Of a stretch of 64,000 nucleotides of DNA, positions 47,703 to 59,600 are shown in pieces. Source of the stretch: Watersipora subatra (lineage: Eukaryota > Bryozoa > Gymnolaemata > Cheilostomatida > Watersiporidae); the NCBI RefSeq assembly GCF_963576615.1, contig NC_088708.1, positions 27,225,191-27,289,190 of the forward strand. Direction: 5' to 3'. Below the pieces are notes generated by a model that was not told the origin of the DNA, ran no database searches, and saw nothing but the letters and a program-made list of their open reading frames with translations. A program made the translations under genes and the position numbers. Each line of letters opens with the position of its first letter. The first letter of the stretch is position 1.

Positions 47703-49194
47703 TTCTGTGGCAGCGAGTCAGGTGAGTGGTCCGACAGCCTAACTACCACATTGGATATTGATTTCAAGACATAATTAGCTTTAAGACAGCTCCCTCAGGG
47801 CAGCGCGTGTTTAATTATTTTATAGATTGAAAGACTTGGCTTCTTCTAATCCTCAAAACTAACAGAGAATAAGAGGCTTTTATACCTTTATCTGTTGTCT
47901 TAAGGCTCATCTATCCACACTTATAAACAAAGAACTCGTTTTTTTCGGAAAATAATTTAGATATTTTCAAAATAGACATTGTCCAGAAATTGAGCTAACT
48001 TGGTGTGCTAAAGAAAAAAGTAATCTACAGTCATTAGCACCATTGACACCAGTAAAAGTACCGACCGATGTTCTTCTGTTAAATTACTGCTCATCAAGTA
48101 ATGCTCACATGTTTCTCACTGTAAACCAACCTCTTTAAACTCAAATATGAAATATTCGAAAACTTAGTAAAAACTCAAAACTCCAAAGATTACTAGATAT
48201 GAAATCTAGAAGGAAAAGAGAATTATTACGAAAACAGGCACGGTTCTTAAGTACCACTAGCCTGAATTTATAAAACTATCAATACCTTTGCAAATTGTTT
48301 AAAAATTGCTAGATCTAGCAACGGTATATGTTTAATGCTATGCCTACAAACAGCATGGCTGACAAAAGGTTAAGAATTAAACAAGGCCAGTATGAGATGT
48401 AAAACAACAGGTAGGCCTATATGGTATAAAAGTAAAACAACTGAGATGTTACAAATGTGTAAAATGCATCAGGTAAAAAATTCATAAAGTTGATACATTG
48501 TGTGGAGAGGAGCAGAGGACTAGCCGCGCTGCTGAAACAAGGATGGCAGGAAATGGAAGAGTTAAGTTATAATAACGCAAAGGCAAAGGAATGCTTAACC
48601 ATGAAGGAACATAATCTTTAAATTATGTTAATCATATATTTTTATATTTTAATATGTTGTTATTTTACATATTTTGAAAGAGTACAATAGTGCCCTCATA
48701 TACTGCCCATGGCGGTTATGGGAAATAGTTTTTCAACTTATTGTTTATTGAATAAATTGAAAGTTGAACTCAAACCATCTCAGTAAATAGCTATTATGAT
48801 TGACTCTTTGTTCAACCTATTAATTGTCATAAAATTATAAATTCTGACTCCAAGGTCGTTTAAACAACTAGTGCCAACAAGATTTCACTATTTTTTCTCC
48901 TTGTATGTTCTCTGTCCTTGACATTGTTGCTTCCATTTATGGCAGCCCAAGTGTCAATATACAAGAGGGTTGGCCTGAAACAATTTAATACCAGGCCTTG
49001 ATTCAAGACTGCTTCTCAAAGTTCAACTAAATAAATATATAGCACAAGTTTCTTTATGAAGCAGGCGTTGAATGGCAACGGTATAAAAAAAGCCTGTTGT
49101 TTTTAAGGCAATCTCAAAATAGCCTGTAAAAAGTTGAATAGTGACCATGCAAGGCCTGACAACTCTGGCCTAAAAACTCTGGTCTGACTGCCTT

Positions 49195-50190
49195 TAACTA
49201 TGTCTTTGAGGACTAGAAATGGCCTGCAGGTTGGCCTCTTACTATGACCTTGATAATTAGACATGGCCTGCAGGGTGCCCTCTTACTATGATCTTCAGAA
49301 TTAGAGATGGCCTGCAGGTTGCCCTCTTACCACAACCTTCAGGATTAGACATGGCCTGCAGGTTGTCCACTTACTACAACCTTGAGGAATAGACAGGCCT
49401 GCAGGTGCCCATCCTCCTGTTTGGGTCAAGGAACATTAGGTTTAGAGTTTATTTTAAGTTTCAAAATCAGTGGCTTTTTCTGTTTGAAACTTTCCAAGTG
49501 ACAAGCCGGCCTACCCCAGCTGTATTTTAGTATCCTACTAGAGGAAAAATGCTAATAAGTGTTTTGATTAAAAGTTACAAATGTTTAAAAGGCCATACGC
49601 TTCAAAGGTGTAGGCTCTATGCAACTTTCCAGTCAGAGAACAATATGCCTAGTCTTTTGTTACTGTTTTATATATATGTGCATGTATTAACAACGGCATG
49701 GGTAGCATATACATAGTACCTTGACAGCTTCATAACCCCATTAGAGAGTTGGCTGCTATTGAAGCAATGTCTAATATAACAAAGGCTGTGAAGAGGGTTT
49801 TCTTACTTTTTGTATCAATTCTAGGAATGATCACAGTTCTGATGTCTTTGCAAGGAAAGCTTATTATTGAAAGGTTAGTTGGCAGCTGCCAGGTGTGTCG
49901 CCCATAAAGGGTGGTGCACTTGACAAGGTTGGTGAGCGGCTGTCAGGGGGTCAGACACCCTTAGACACTGGTGCACTTGACAGGGTTAGTTAGTGGCTGC
50001 CAGGTGTCAGTCATCTATTATACGCTGGTGCATGTTGTGAGGTTAGGCATGAGCTGTCAGATGTCAGTCACCCATTAGACGCTGGTGCATGTTGAGGTTA
50101 GGCATGAGCTGTCAGATGTCAGTCACCCATTAGACGCTAGTGCGTGTTGAGGTTAGACATGAGCTGTCAGGTGTCACTCACCCCACTATT
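49195..50190. repeat. Two ~60-bp minisatellites
   Basis: 49195-49412 is about four units of an ATGGCCTGCAGGTTG-containing repeat. 49870-50190 is about five units containing GAGCTGTCAGATGTCAGTCA and CCCATTAGACGCTGGTGCA. No gene was seen between 47703 and 53671. Confidence 0.8.
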
Positions 50191-50407
50191 CTGTTGTATG
50201 CGGTAAGGAGAGAATTCTGATAGTAATTACTAGTTGACTGCCATGAAAACTCAGCTCTTTTCTCAATGAGTGAAAGGTTTTAAGACTGATTCAAAATAAT
50301 TATTATTGATTATTATTATTCATCTGTCTTAAAAATTTATTATCTGTTAAAAATTAGTGTTATCTGTTCTTCTGAATTTGAGTACTGAAGACTCCTTGAC
50401 CTACCAC

Positions 50408-50670
50408 TAATTATACAACATGTGAATACCATGTATACAACATGTAGACACTATGTGTACAGTATGTAGACACTATGTATACAACATTGAAATTCCGTGT
50501 ATACAACATGTAGACACTATGTATACAACATGTAGACACCATGTATAGAACATGTAGACAATATTTATACAACATGTAGACACTATGTATACAACATGTA
50601 GACACCATGTATAGAACATGTAGACAATATTTATACAACATACAACACTATGATATGTATACAACATACA
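50408..50670. repeat. 22-bp minisatellite
   Basis: Units of ATACAACATGTAGACACTATGT with variants, alternating in pairs. The 64-76-codon antisense frames rich in Cys, Tyr and Val are translations of the repeat. Confidence 0.85.
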
Positions 50671-50699
50671 ACACTATATGTATATTATAAATTGTAATC

Positions 50700-52390
50700 T
50701 GTTCAATTAGGATACGTCATTTCAATGAGTTAAATACACATGTATATAAATTCATTTTTATTCATTAATTGCGAAGGCTTCATATAATAAATTACACCAG
50801 AATGAGCTTATAAATTATTATGGGTGAAAAGGCTAAGTAATATACATATTAATTAGACCTGCAAGTTGCTTTTTCATTGGTCCTTTTGTAAAACCAGTTA
50901 GCACTTTTACTGATGTATTTCAATGATAGGACTGTGTTAGTTTGTGTTCAAGCAAACCTCTGTACAATTTTGAGTTGTTGCTAAACAGACCTCAAATTTA
51001 TACACGTCATTTGTATCTTTTCGTGCAAACACAAAACTATACAGATGAGATACAAAAATGCAATGCACAAAATATTAGTTTATTTTCATCTTCTAAAACA
51101 TGGTGATGATCAACCTTGCAGCCTCTGATCACCGCGTAATTCTAATTTAACATTTTTTATTTCTACTTTGTACTCATGTATATAAGAGTGTAGACACTGC
51201 AAACATCAGACTTACCTTGAGTTACTTACCATCTGCACTATGTTTAATCTAACTGACCTTCCAACTAACTTTAAAAACTGCCATGATACTGTAAACTCAA
51301 TCTGGAGCAACCAACCATAATATTATCAAACATGCGATTTCATTGGAAGCGGTGTGAGCTGAATCATATGTGCTTGCTTTTTATGTTGATTCAAGTCTTA
51401 AGAGTAAGTAACACACTTTCATATCATGTCTCCCTTTGAACAGGGAACAAACAGTTTATTATAATAAAGTTCTACAAATTTTTACTAAAGAGTATTAGAT
51501 GAGCAGACTGCCCTAGCCTTCTTTCTCTCTCCGCTTTGTACAAGTGATACTCAAACATTAACACGCCATTTTGTCATTGTGCATATTATTACACATTGAT
51601 AATGTTTACCGGCCTCCAAAGAGCTAAAGCTTTAAGTGTGTTACAAGGCATCTTTAGCTTGAAATACTCAAATAGTAGCTTTATGAAATCATCAGCCACT
51701 TTATAAAATAGCTCATTTTTAACTCTTCTTGCATTAATCATCTTATAGTTGTTTTCATTACTTCATCGAAAAAATTTTTTAGAGTCTTACGCTAGCTGAG
51801 ATGGAAGCTATATGACTATAATAAAGTAAATGATTTTGTATATAGAACAAAATTGTAATATTAAATGCACAAATATTGTAGAGAGGGATACATGAATATG
51901 AAAGGCGTCTTTAATGAACACCTGATTATCAAGGTATGTGGTAAGCATGTGCTCATATTCATAGATGGATGTGTATTAAGAGGCCTGACAAGGTTATTAG
52001 CACCTTTGGCAGGTCAAAAGGTACTAATTAGGTTGTTACATCTTACTTCTCTCCATATGATATCCTTTTAGGTAGTTTTTACAGTACTTACTACAATACA
52101 ATTGTATTAGGCGCTTTGGTATAGCCAGTTATGTAACAGGGAGATAAGATTACTTCTTAATCTCTGCGAAGAGAAAGTGGGAACCTAGGCTATTATTACA
52201 GCAGTATTTCATTGTCGCCAATGCTAAATCTCAAACAAATCGCTATTACCTGCCTTGTAACTTTCAATCAAACGTTTTAGTGTCTGCATTCAACCATTAA
52301 TAATTGCCAATAAAGTAATATATATATATATACAATAATAGTAAATAATATAAAAAAATATATATATATACATGTATATATATGTATATA
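50700..52390. other. Intergenic, nothing recognised
   Basis: AT-rich. The 68-codon frame at 51865 has no motif. A TA/GTAT microsatellite lies at about 52318-52395. Confidence 0.45.
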
Positions 52391-52394
52391 AATC

Positions 52395-52585
52395 TCAAAG
52401 TTTGTGTGTATGTATGTGTGTATGTCCTTCGGTATGTCTAGGTATGGCTATTAAAATCTTGGAATTAAAAGCTCGCTCTCTGCTGGAGTTGAACTCATGA
52501 AGATGGCAACCACAAGATTTGGACTGCAACACTGGAACCGCGCACTGAGCCACCAAGCTACGCTGTTCTCATGATTCTGTTGCTA
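52395..52585 (-). mobile_element. tRNA-derived SINE
   Basis: On the minus strand, TAGCTTGGTGGCTCAGTGCG (A box) and GAGTTCAACTCC (B box) lie at tRNA spacing within 52490-52570, followed by a GT-rich 3' end (TGTGTGTATGTATGTG on plus). A related 3' end without the head occurs at about 6995-7060 in the NRAMP intron. Confidence 0.55.
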
Positions 52586-53671
52586 TTATCACACAGCGTA
52601 TACCCTTTTCTCGATTTTCCACGCTAAATGACGTATTAATCGAAACTCTATGAAGTCTATTACCTCTATGAAAGATGGAGATGCGTTTTTCGTAAGGTTT
52701 AATTACTGAATTGGTAAAGGCCAATACTTTTCATGCAGGCAATTGTATTATATCGAGTAGGAATAGCCTCTACATTCTCTCTTTGTTCGGTCGGACAAAG
52801 ATAGTCCGATATCTCAATTTTACATTTGTACCAGTATCGAAAGGTACTAGTATGGAGGTATTCAAAGTTTTGATGGATAGCTTTTGCTGGAACAATAACT
52901 TTTTTACACACACACTTTTATGCATGAATAATTATCATTAATTTAACATATTCATGATTTTTATTTTGTTTTCTCAGTTCGTATTAGTTGTATCATTACC
53001 AAATCATATTTTATTGTAATCGTAGCAAAACAGACTTAATTTAGCTATTACTTGCTATTTATTTCACATTTTAACACTTTTATAGTTGTTTTATTTTGCT
53101 TCTTAATTTATTTGACCAGCACAAACATTTTCCTCATAATATGAAGTTTGAAAATTACATTTGTTTGACAATGTTTGAAAACCTTTACAGTTGTTTTATT
53201 TTTTCTCTTAATTTATTTAAACTGCACAAAGCGCTTTTCTCGTGATATGAAGTTTGAAAGTTAGAAGGGTAACTGTTGTATTTTGTTAAATGGAAATAAA
53301 TTTTCTGTGCAAAGACTTTTGTTACCCGGGCAACGCTGAGTATACATGCATGAATATATATATACCTATATACATATAGGTATATATATATATACATGTA
53401 CTATTAAAATTGTTATTAAGATTATATTTGTTTGGACTTGCATATCATTACAATTTTCATGCTATAGATTTCGTGACAATCACAAATATTCTCTGTTCAT
53501 TTTGAACTGTTTTGCGATGATTACAAAAAAAGGAGAGGAAGTTGTCACTCGAAAAAGCACTAGCTTAATTATGCTGCTGATGCCAAAAGGCTTGCTCTAG
53601 CATGCGTATAGTTTAGCGAATACGTGTGCGTAGGTACGTATCATAATCATAACATAATCATATTATACTAG

Positions 53672-54630
53672 AGGTCTGAAAGAGATGAGAAAATACCTAC
53701 TAACGAGACAACACATAGGAGCGAGATAGAGGCCACATACAAATGCAGCAACTATCATGGTGAACTCATCTTGGCATCACTGCGATGTGATGGGCAGAAT
53801 GACTGTGGGGATTGGTCCGATGAGATGGGTTGTGACTGCAACAGCCGGCAGCTGTACAAGTGTATGGGTAAGTAAGGCTGCCACAGCAATGCTGCCGTGT
53901 AAACAAAGTAACGACATAAAGATTAGAGCAGGCTTTATGCTGAAGTCGACCAACAATATGACAAAATAAAGCATCCATACTTTTTTCTATAGATTTGTAG
54001 ATATGTTTAGGGAAGAGTATCAATTAGCACAGGTAAATATGTGAGACTGCTGGAGTTGTCCGAGCAATTTTTTAAAGCAAGTCCTAATCCGTCTAAACTC
54101 ATCTTCACCGAATACATCCAAAGAGTATCATCGTAATCAAAGGGGGGTTAGAATGTCATTTGAGAGAACAATACTGCTTGCTATGAGTGAACTTTTACTC
54201 CTTCAGTTGCTATTGTCAAACATAGCAAACATTATATTCAGCCGATTAACATCCTGTAAAATAATCTAGGTGCAACTGTAAGACATATTCATAGCGTATT
54301 ACGTAGGTAGCCGGTATTGATCAGGTCTGACCTTGTAAGCATAATAAGTGAGCTTAATCGCTAACAATAGGTATGATATCTGCTCTACAATCAATATTAC
54401 GTGTATATATCCCAGGCTCAGGCAAATGCATCCTGAAGGAAATGCTGTGCGATGGGTGGAATGAGTGCGGCGACTGGGAGGATGAAATATGTTCCTGTAC
54501 GGCTCGGCAGTTCGCGTGCTTTCAGGACTGCATTGCCAACACTGAAGTGTGCGCTGGACAACTGCTATGCGGAACTAACTTGCAGAGCTGGTCAGATGAA
54601 CTGGAGGAGTGTGACTGCCACAATTGTTGA
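53672..54630 (+). CDS. LDL-receptor class A repeat protein, 3' end
   Basis: Two exons, 53672-53867 (phase 1 at its end) and 54416-54630 (TGA). The first contains RCDGQNDCGDWSDEMGC. The repeat across the junction reads [30 protein letters not shown], a complete LDLa pattern with the Ca2+-binding acidic cluster. A divergent third repeat, FACFQDCIANTEVCAG...SWSDELEEC, ends the protein at HNC. The first repeat lacks one expected Cys. Secreted or membrane extracellular role is inferred. The 5' edge is uncertain because the acceptor at 53671 is weak, and upstream exons were not found. Confidence 0.75.
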
Positions 54631-54654
54631 GACATTTTTTGGTAGCTGTTTTCC

Positions 54655-54660
54655 AATAAA
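54655..54660 (+). terminator. Polyadenylation signal of the LDLa gene
   Basis: AATAAA 25 nt after the stop codon, giving a very short 3' UTR. Confidence 0.7.
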
Positions 54661-56630
54661 AGGTTACATATTTTAGTAGAATAATAAGGTACTATTTTAA
54701 TCTATGCTGATGCCAATGTATTTCTAATAGCTCAGCGCGTTTAGATATGACCAATTTAAAACATGACCATTTATAAAACGGAGAATCAAATGCAAAAACT
54801 GATATGGACGGAGGAAACAATAGCTAAAGTATGAGCCAGTCATGTTAAAACAGTGGGAACAAAAAAAATATCTAGCAAAATAAATTAGTTTTTAGAGATA
54901 TTGAATTTTTGGTATAAAGTTGTGATAGAATTAGTGACTAGCTTCACATTGTATGTTGATTTTTATTATTAAAACATGAGGTAAGATAAATCGTAATGTT
55001 TTCAGTGATGTTTTAAACAAATTTCAACTATTTGTTTTTGCAAATGGAGTGAGCAATAAGTTTACAGAGAACGTTCGTTATTTTTCTAGTTTAATATAAG
55101 CAGACAACTCCCAATTTTGGTGCCTTAGCCTAATCTTAGTACATTATGGTGCTTAAAATTGTTTATTGAATTTGGCACTACATTTGTCAACTCTCGTTGC
55201 CTAAGTCAACTTGCTAACAAAATGTTTACATGAACAATTGCTCCAAAGGCATTTTAACAAGGATTATATAGCTTGTATTCTTTAAGAAGCGTATTGATGT
55301 TATTATATTTGCATGCTTGAATTGCCTGTGTATTTAGCCTTTTGCTTAATTTCAGACACTATATTATAGAAAAGACATTGTAAAGCTTTTTTTGATCGTA
55401 TATATAAATATATTTCTATGACCTTGAACTACAGATATAAAGACAACCAACTGATTCAAAGTCACCTTAATTCATAGGAAGTTAACAGAATTACAATAAT
55501 ACACAATGAGGTTTAGGATGAATCCTAGTTTTTGTATAGTTTGACAAGGTCTTTTCTGCATCTGTGACATAAGTAGAGAGTTACATATGTAGTCCAGTTG
55601 ATTCTACCAAATATATATTATCATTATTATTATTATGAGACAGACGTCTAATATGGTATTTATGACTACTGTAAGTGAAAATAGACCATTGAGAAACAAT
55701 AAAAACTCTGCCTCTGATTACACGTACTTATTATGGTTTGACTTTTGTTGCTATGAAAATATGTTAACAGCTTGTAAACGTGTCACAGAGTTACCACTTG
55801 ATGACTCAATTTCAAGTTTGAGCAAGGAGACACGACTCCAATATCAATCTATCAAGGATGCTCATAATTGGAGTTTGGCTAGCACACATAACTCAGATAA
55901 TTGTAGAATCAAGCCATGTGTCTTTATGGTTTACAATGAGTTTGTTATAACAAATGTTCCTGTTTAGGGTACTAACCGTATGTTCCTGTTTAGGTTACTA
56001 ACCGTGGCTGGCATTGAGTGATAACTGCATGTATGGATCGACTATACAAACAGGGAGTTGGTTTGTGATGGAGCTTGTTGACACTTCATTACCAAGCTAT
56101 TTGTCTCATGAATACTTTAACTTCTTTTACTAACTTCATAATATGCTTTGGGCGCATAAAACATTATATTTATGAGTAACGATTATGATATCAAATTACT
56201 CACAAGTGAAAACTACAACAAGCAAACCAGATGTCAGTTTTTAAATAACAAGGGTGTTGAAAAAATTAGAAAAAATTGAATGGAGTTATTAAAAAGCAAT
56301 TGACAAGCAGAAAGACACTGATGATAGCGGCTGTAGAAAGGCTAGTACAAATTTACACACATCTTTAAACAGTTTTTCTAAAATATACAAATGCAAAATT
56401 TCACACAAAATTATCGGTTCAACAGGTTGAGCTATATGTAAACGAGTATATGCTTTACTAATTACACATGCAGACAGTGAAAGCTTAAAAAATGGAAATA
56501 GACAATCAGTTGATGAGTATAAAATATTTTCCTCTCATTAGCCACTGAAGAAATATCAATCAGAGAAAGACCAGTTCAACTTGAAGCTTCCGTACCTTCT
56601 AAGGTAAGCATTAACCTAGCCATTATGCAG
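54661..56630. other. Intergenic, nothing recognised
   Basis: AT-rich sequence between convergent genes. The 110-codon frame at 55635-55967 shows no family motif and no splice context; left unassigned. Confidence 0.45.
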
Positions 56631-56635
56631 CCTAT

Positions 56636-59600
56636 CTAGAACTTGGCACTTTCCATGACTGGCATCGTCCTTGACCTCATGTAATCACCGAAACATTCAT
56701 CCTTGTGTTTGCACACGCTCAGTGACCGCGATGTATCACCGTAGGTATTACCAAAGGCAAATCTCCTCTCTGAAAATATTTAAAAATCATTGAATTGGAT
56801 ATTTGATCATACACTTTGCAGTATTGAGTCTGATGATTAAAAGGTTAGAATAGATCTATTATAGAATGAGTACATTGAATTCATTAAATTTTTCACATTA
56901 TTCCATGTGGAGGCAATTCCATGAAATGTTTTAGATTGTTCAAGGTGAAGACAACTCCATGAAATCTTTTAGGATGATGAGCAAGAGTCAGCTTGGGCAA
57001 AAGTCTCAGAGCATCATTTGCCATGTGGTAAGACCACAGGCTAATTGGAGCAGTTCCTATAAAAACTTTGGGCAAAAAATGTAATCAAATCGTTTTTAAC
57101 ATGACAAAATCACTGCTATCCATGAAGTGAAGGCGCAAACAAAAGAACCTTTTACTATAATCAATATTGCAAGACCTGTGAGAGTTTATAAAAATATTAC
57201 TTAGTCAAGGTAATTTGTGCATTTAGCTAAACCATGACAAAACATGTTAGTCCTACTACACAAGCTGCAATAAAAACTCTAGACATTATTTGGCAGCCGA
57301 CTATATTTTGAGCTGCAGGTATTACCTCTTGCTGCAGGCTCTATACTTGAGCTGCAGGTATTACCTCTTGCTGCAGGCTCTATACTTGAGCTGCAGGTAT
57401 TACCTCTTGCTGCAGACTAATCATGGACTGAAGACTAGTGATGTGAACCACACAAATAATATCTGTTAATTTTATTGACTGCTTTGCTTATATTTATGCA
57501 TATTATTGAGTTTTACAATCATTAAGATAAGAACATCACGCATTTTAATATATAGGTAATCCAGGGTTGGAAAAAATCATTATTTTTTTAAATCAGATTT
57601 GTTGAAAACATTAATTACCAGCTTTTTTTTCATAACCGCTAACATAATATTATTTTATTTTGTTGAAGTGTGCCACATGAAAAAATTAGCAACATAACAA
57701 AACAACTTTGCATCACTTTAATTTATTAAAAGTTGTTTTTATTTTAATTTTGACCAACTTGTGCAGTTCATATTCACAGTAGACCCTCTATAAGTACCAT
57801 TTTTTTGACATTGAAAAAATAAAAGAAATCATCAAACATAATTTTTTTAGGATGATTTAAATCGTTTGATTTTAATCGGCCAACTCTGAGGTAAGCTGTT
57901 TTATAATCCAAAAGACGCCAAAAGCATGTGCTCTTCAATGAAAACAAGATAGATTCACAGTGCCTTACGCAGTATTCTTATGGTACTCACGTGGTAAATA
58001 GCCTGTGTACTTTGGAATCATGCCATCGTTGAGATAGACCCTTCTACTGTATGATGGGCCATCTACACCTTCATAGTTCCTACAATCAGAGTCTTGTGTT
58101 TGTTGACTATTTTACTTCTCACTTCAGAATAAATCAAGAGAAATCCTAACAGCAAAAACAAGAAATTTTTAATTGAGTTGGTTTATCTTTGGATCAGGTT
58201 TGGTTTATGTCTGACTTGAAAGATTCTCATCACTAAATATTAAATATTTGTTTCATTGAATGATTTGAATTACCGGCAACATTTTTACTTGTATTTTTTG
58301 TGTCTAGTTATACGAAAAACAATTCTCTTTTTCTTGCAAGTTTATTTGAAATCTCAGCAGCGATGAGCAACTGTTAAGCTAGTCAAGAGCTTTGTTAACT
58401 CATCTTTTGCAGTTTTATACTACAAGTTTTAGAATACTACAATATTATAAAACTTTCTTAGCTTTAGTGTAATTAATGCATTCTTTAGTAGAGAGCAATA
58501 GAGTAGAAAGCAATTTTAGAGCAATAGGAGCCAACTTTTTGATTAGAAGTTTAGTGCTCTTGTGAGTAGTGAGGCAACAACTTCAAAATTAATGTTTTAA
58601 ACTACATGTTCATGAGTCTCACATACTGTATCTAGCAACCATCGAAATAAAAGCTAACTTCTTCATAAAGCAGGTAGCTGGTAAAATTACTTGATTTTAT
58701 TTTCAATAATTTAAAATGCACATAACATGCATAAATCTGTTAGCCACTAGAGCAATTCATTGATCACTAAATATTTTCACAAAAATAAGATTGCTGATTA
58801 AAATTGTAACAAAATTCTGGAGATTTAACAGCTCTTACCTATCCAAATTGACTTTTTCTGACATAGCATTCCAGTGAGCAGCATTTTCTTGAGCAAATGA
58901 CTCTAATCCTTGTTTTGTTGATGAATGGTATCTACAACATTGCAACCAAATCTAAGAATCAAACTCAGCAAAAAGCAAATAAATTCCAAACATGCAACAA
59001 ACAGTATTAGTAACTTTATTTTATGTACCAAACCTGACCTTCAATAAATCACAATACAATCAAAGTTAGGTTTCGCTCATCATATCAACAGACAGACATG
59101 AATTAGTTGTCAATAGCCTAACACCGGTTAATCACTGATTGAGAAAACAACTCCGTGTGATATGAGTTCGGTTAATGACTTGTGAGAAATTCAAACGCTA
59201 ATTTACTGTTGAACATTAACAATACACGCCATCGAGTTGCTAAAATGGAGTTAATAAAACTAACGGTTGTGACCCAATCTTACCTTGCACCAAGACCCTT
59301 TTCCGTTACGTTGATGCGAGGAATAAAGCCTTTGTATCCTGGCATCGGAGGCTCCGTCGGCAGCCTCTTTTCAGCTGGCAATTAAAAAATAAACAGTTAT
59401 CACGTGTAAGTCAAACACAGAAAGGTGGAAATAAGATTTGCTCAAAGGGGTTGCTAGGACATCTATATTTATTTAAGAGCATTATTTAGTTTGCTAAGAC
59501 AAGTGAAAATAATTAGCTTGATGTAAAAAATTTAATTCTGCAAATGAATTCATGCTTGACACTCTCTTTTATTTGTTAAAAAAATTTCCATTAGCATCAG

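Noticed and set aside
50408-50670. Repeat array considered as CRISPR
   Set aside because: Contiguous minisatellite without unique spacers, in a eukaryotic genome.
53757-53969. Overlapping frames at the LDLa exon starting MVNSS
   Set aside because: Out of frame with the cysteine-rich LDLa coding sequence at 53672-53867.
55635-55967. 110-codon open frame as a gene
   Set aside because: No recognisable family, low-complexity surroundings and no promoter or polyadenylation context that I can support.
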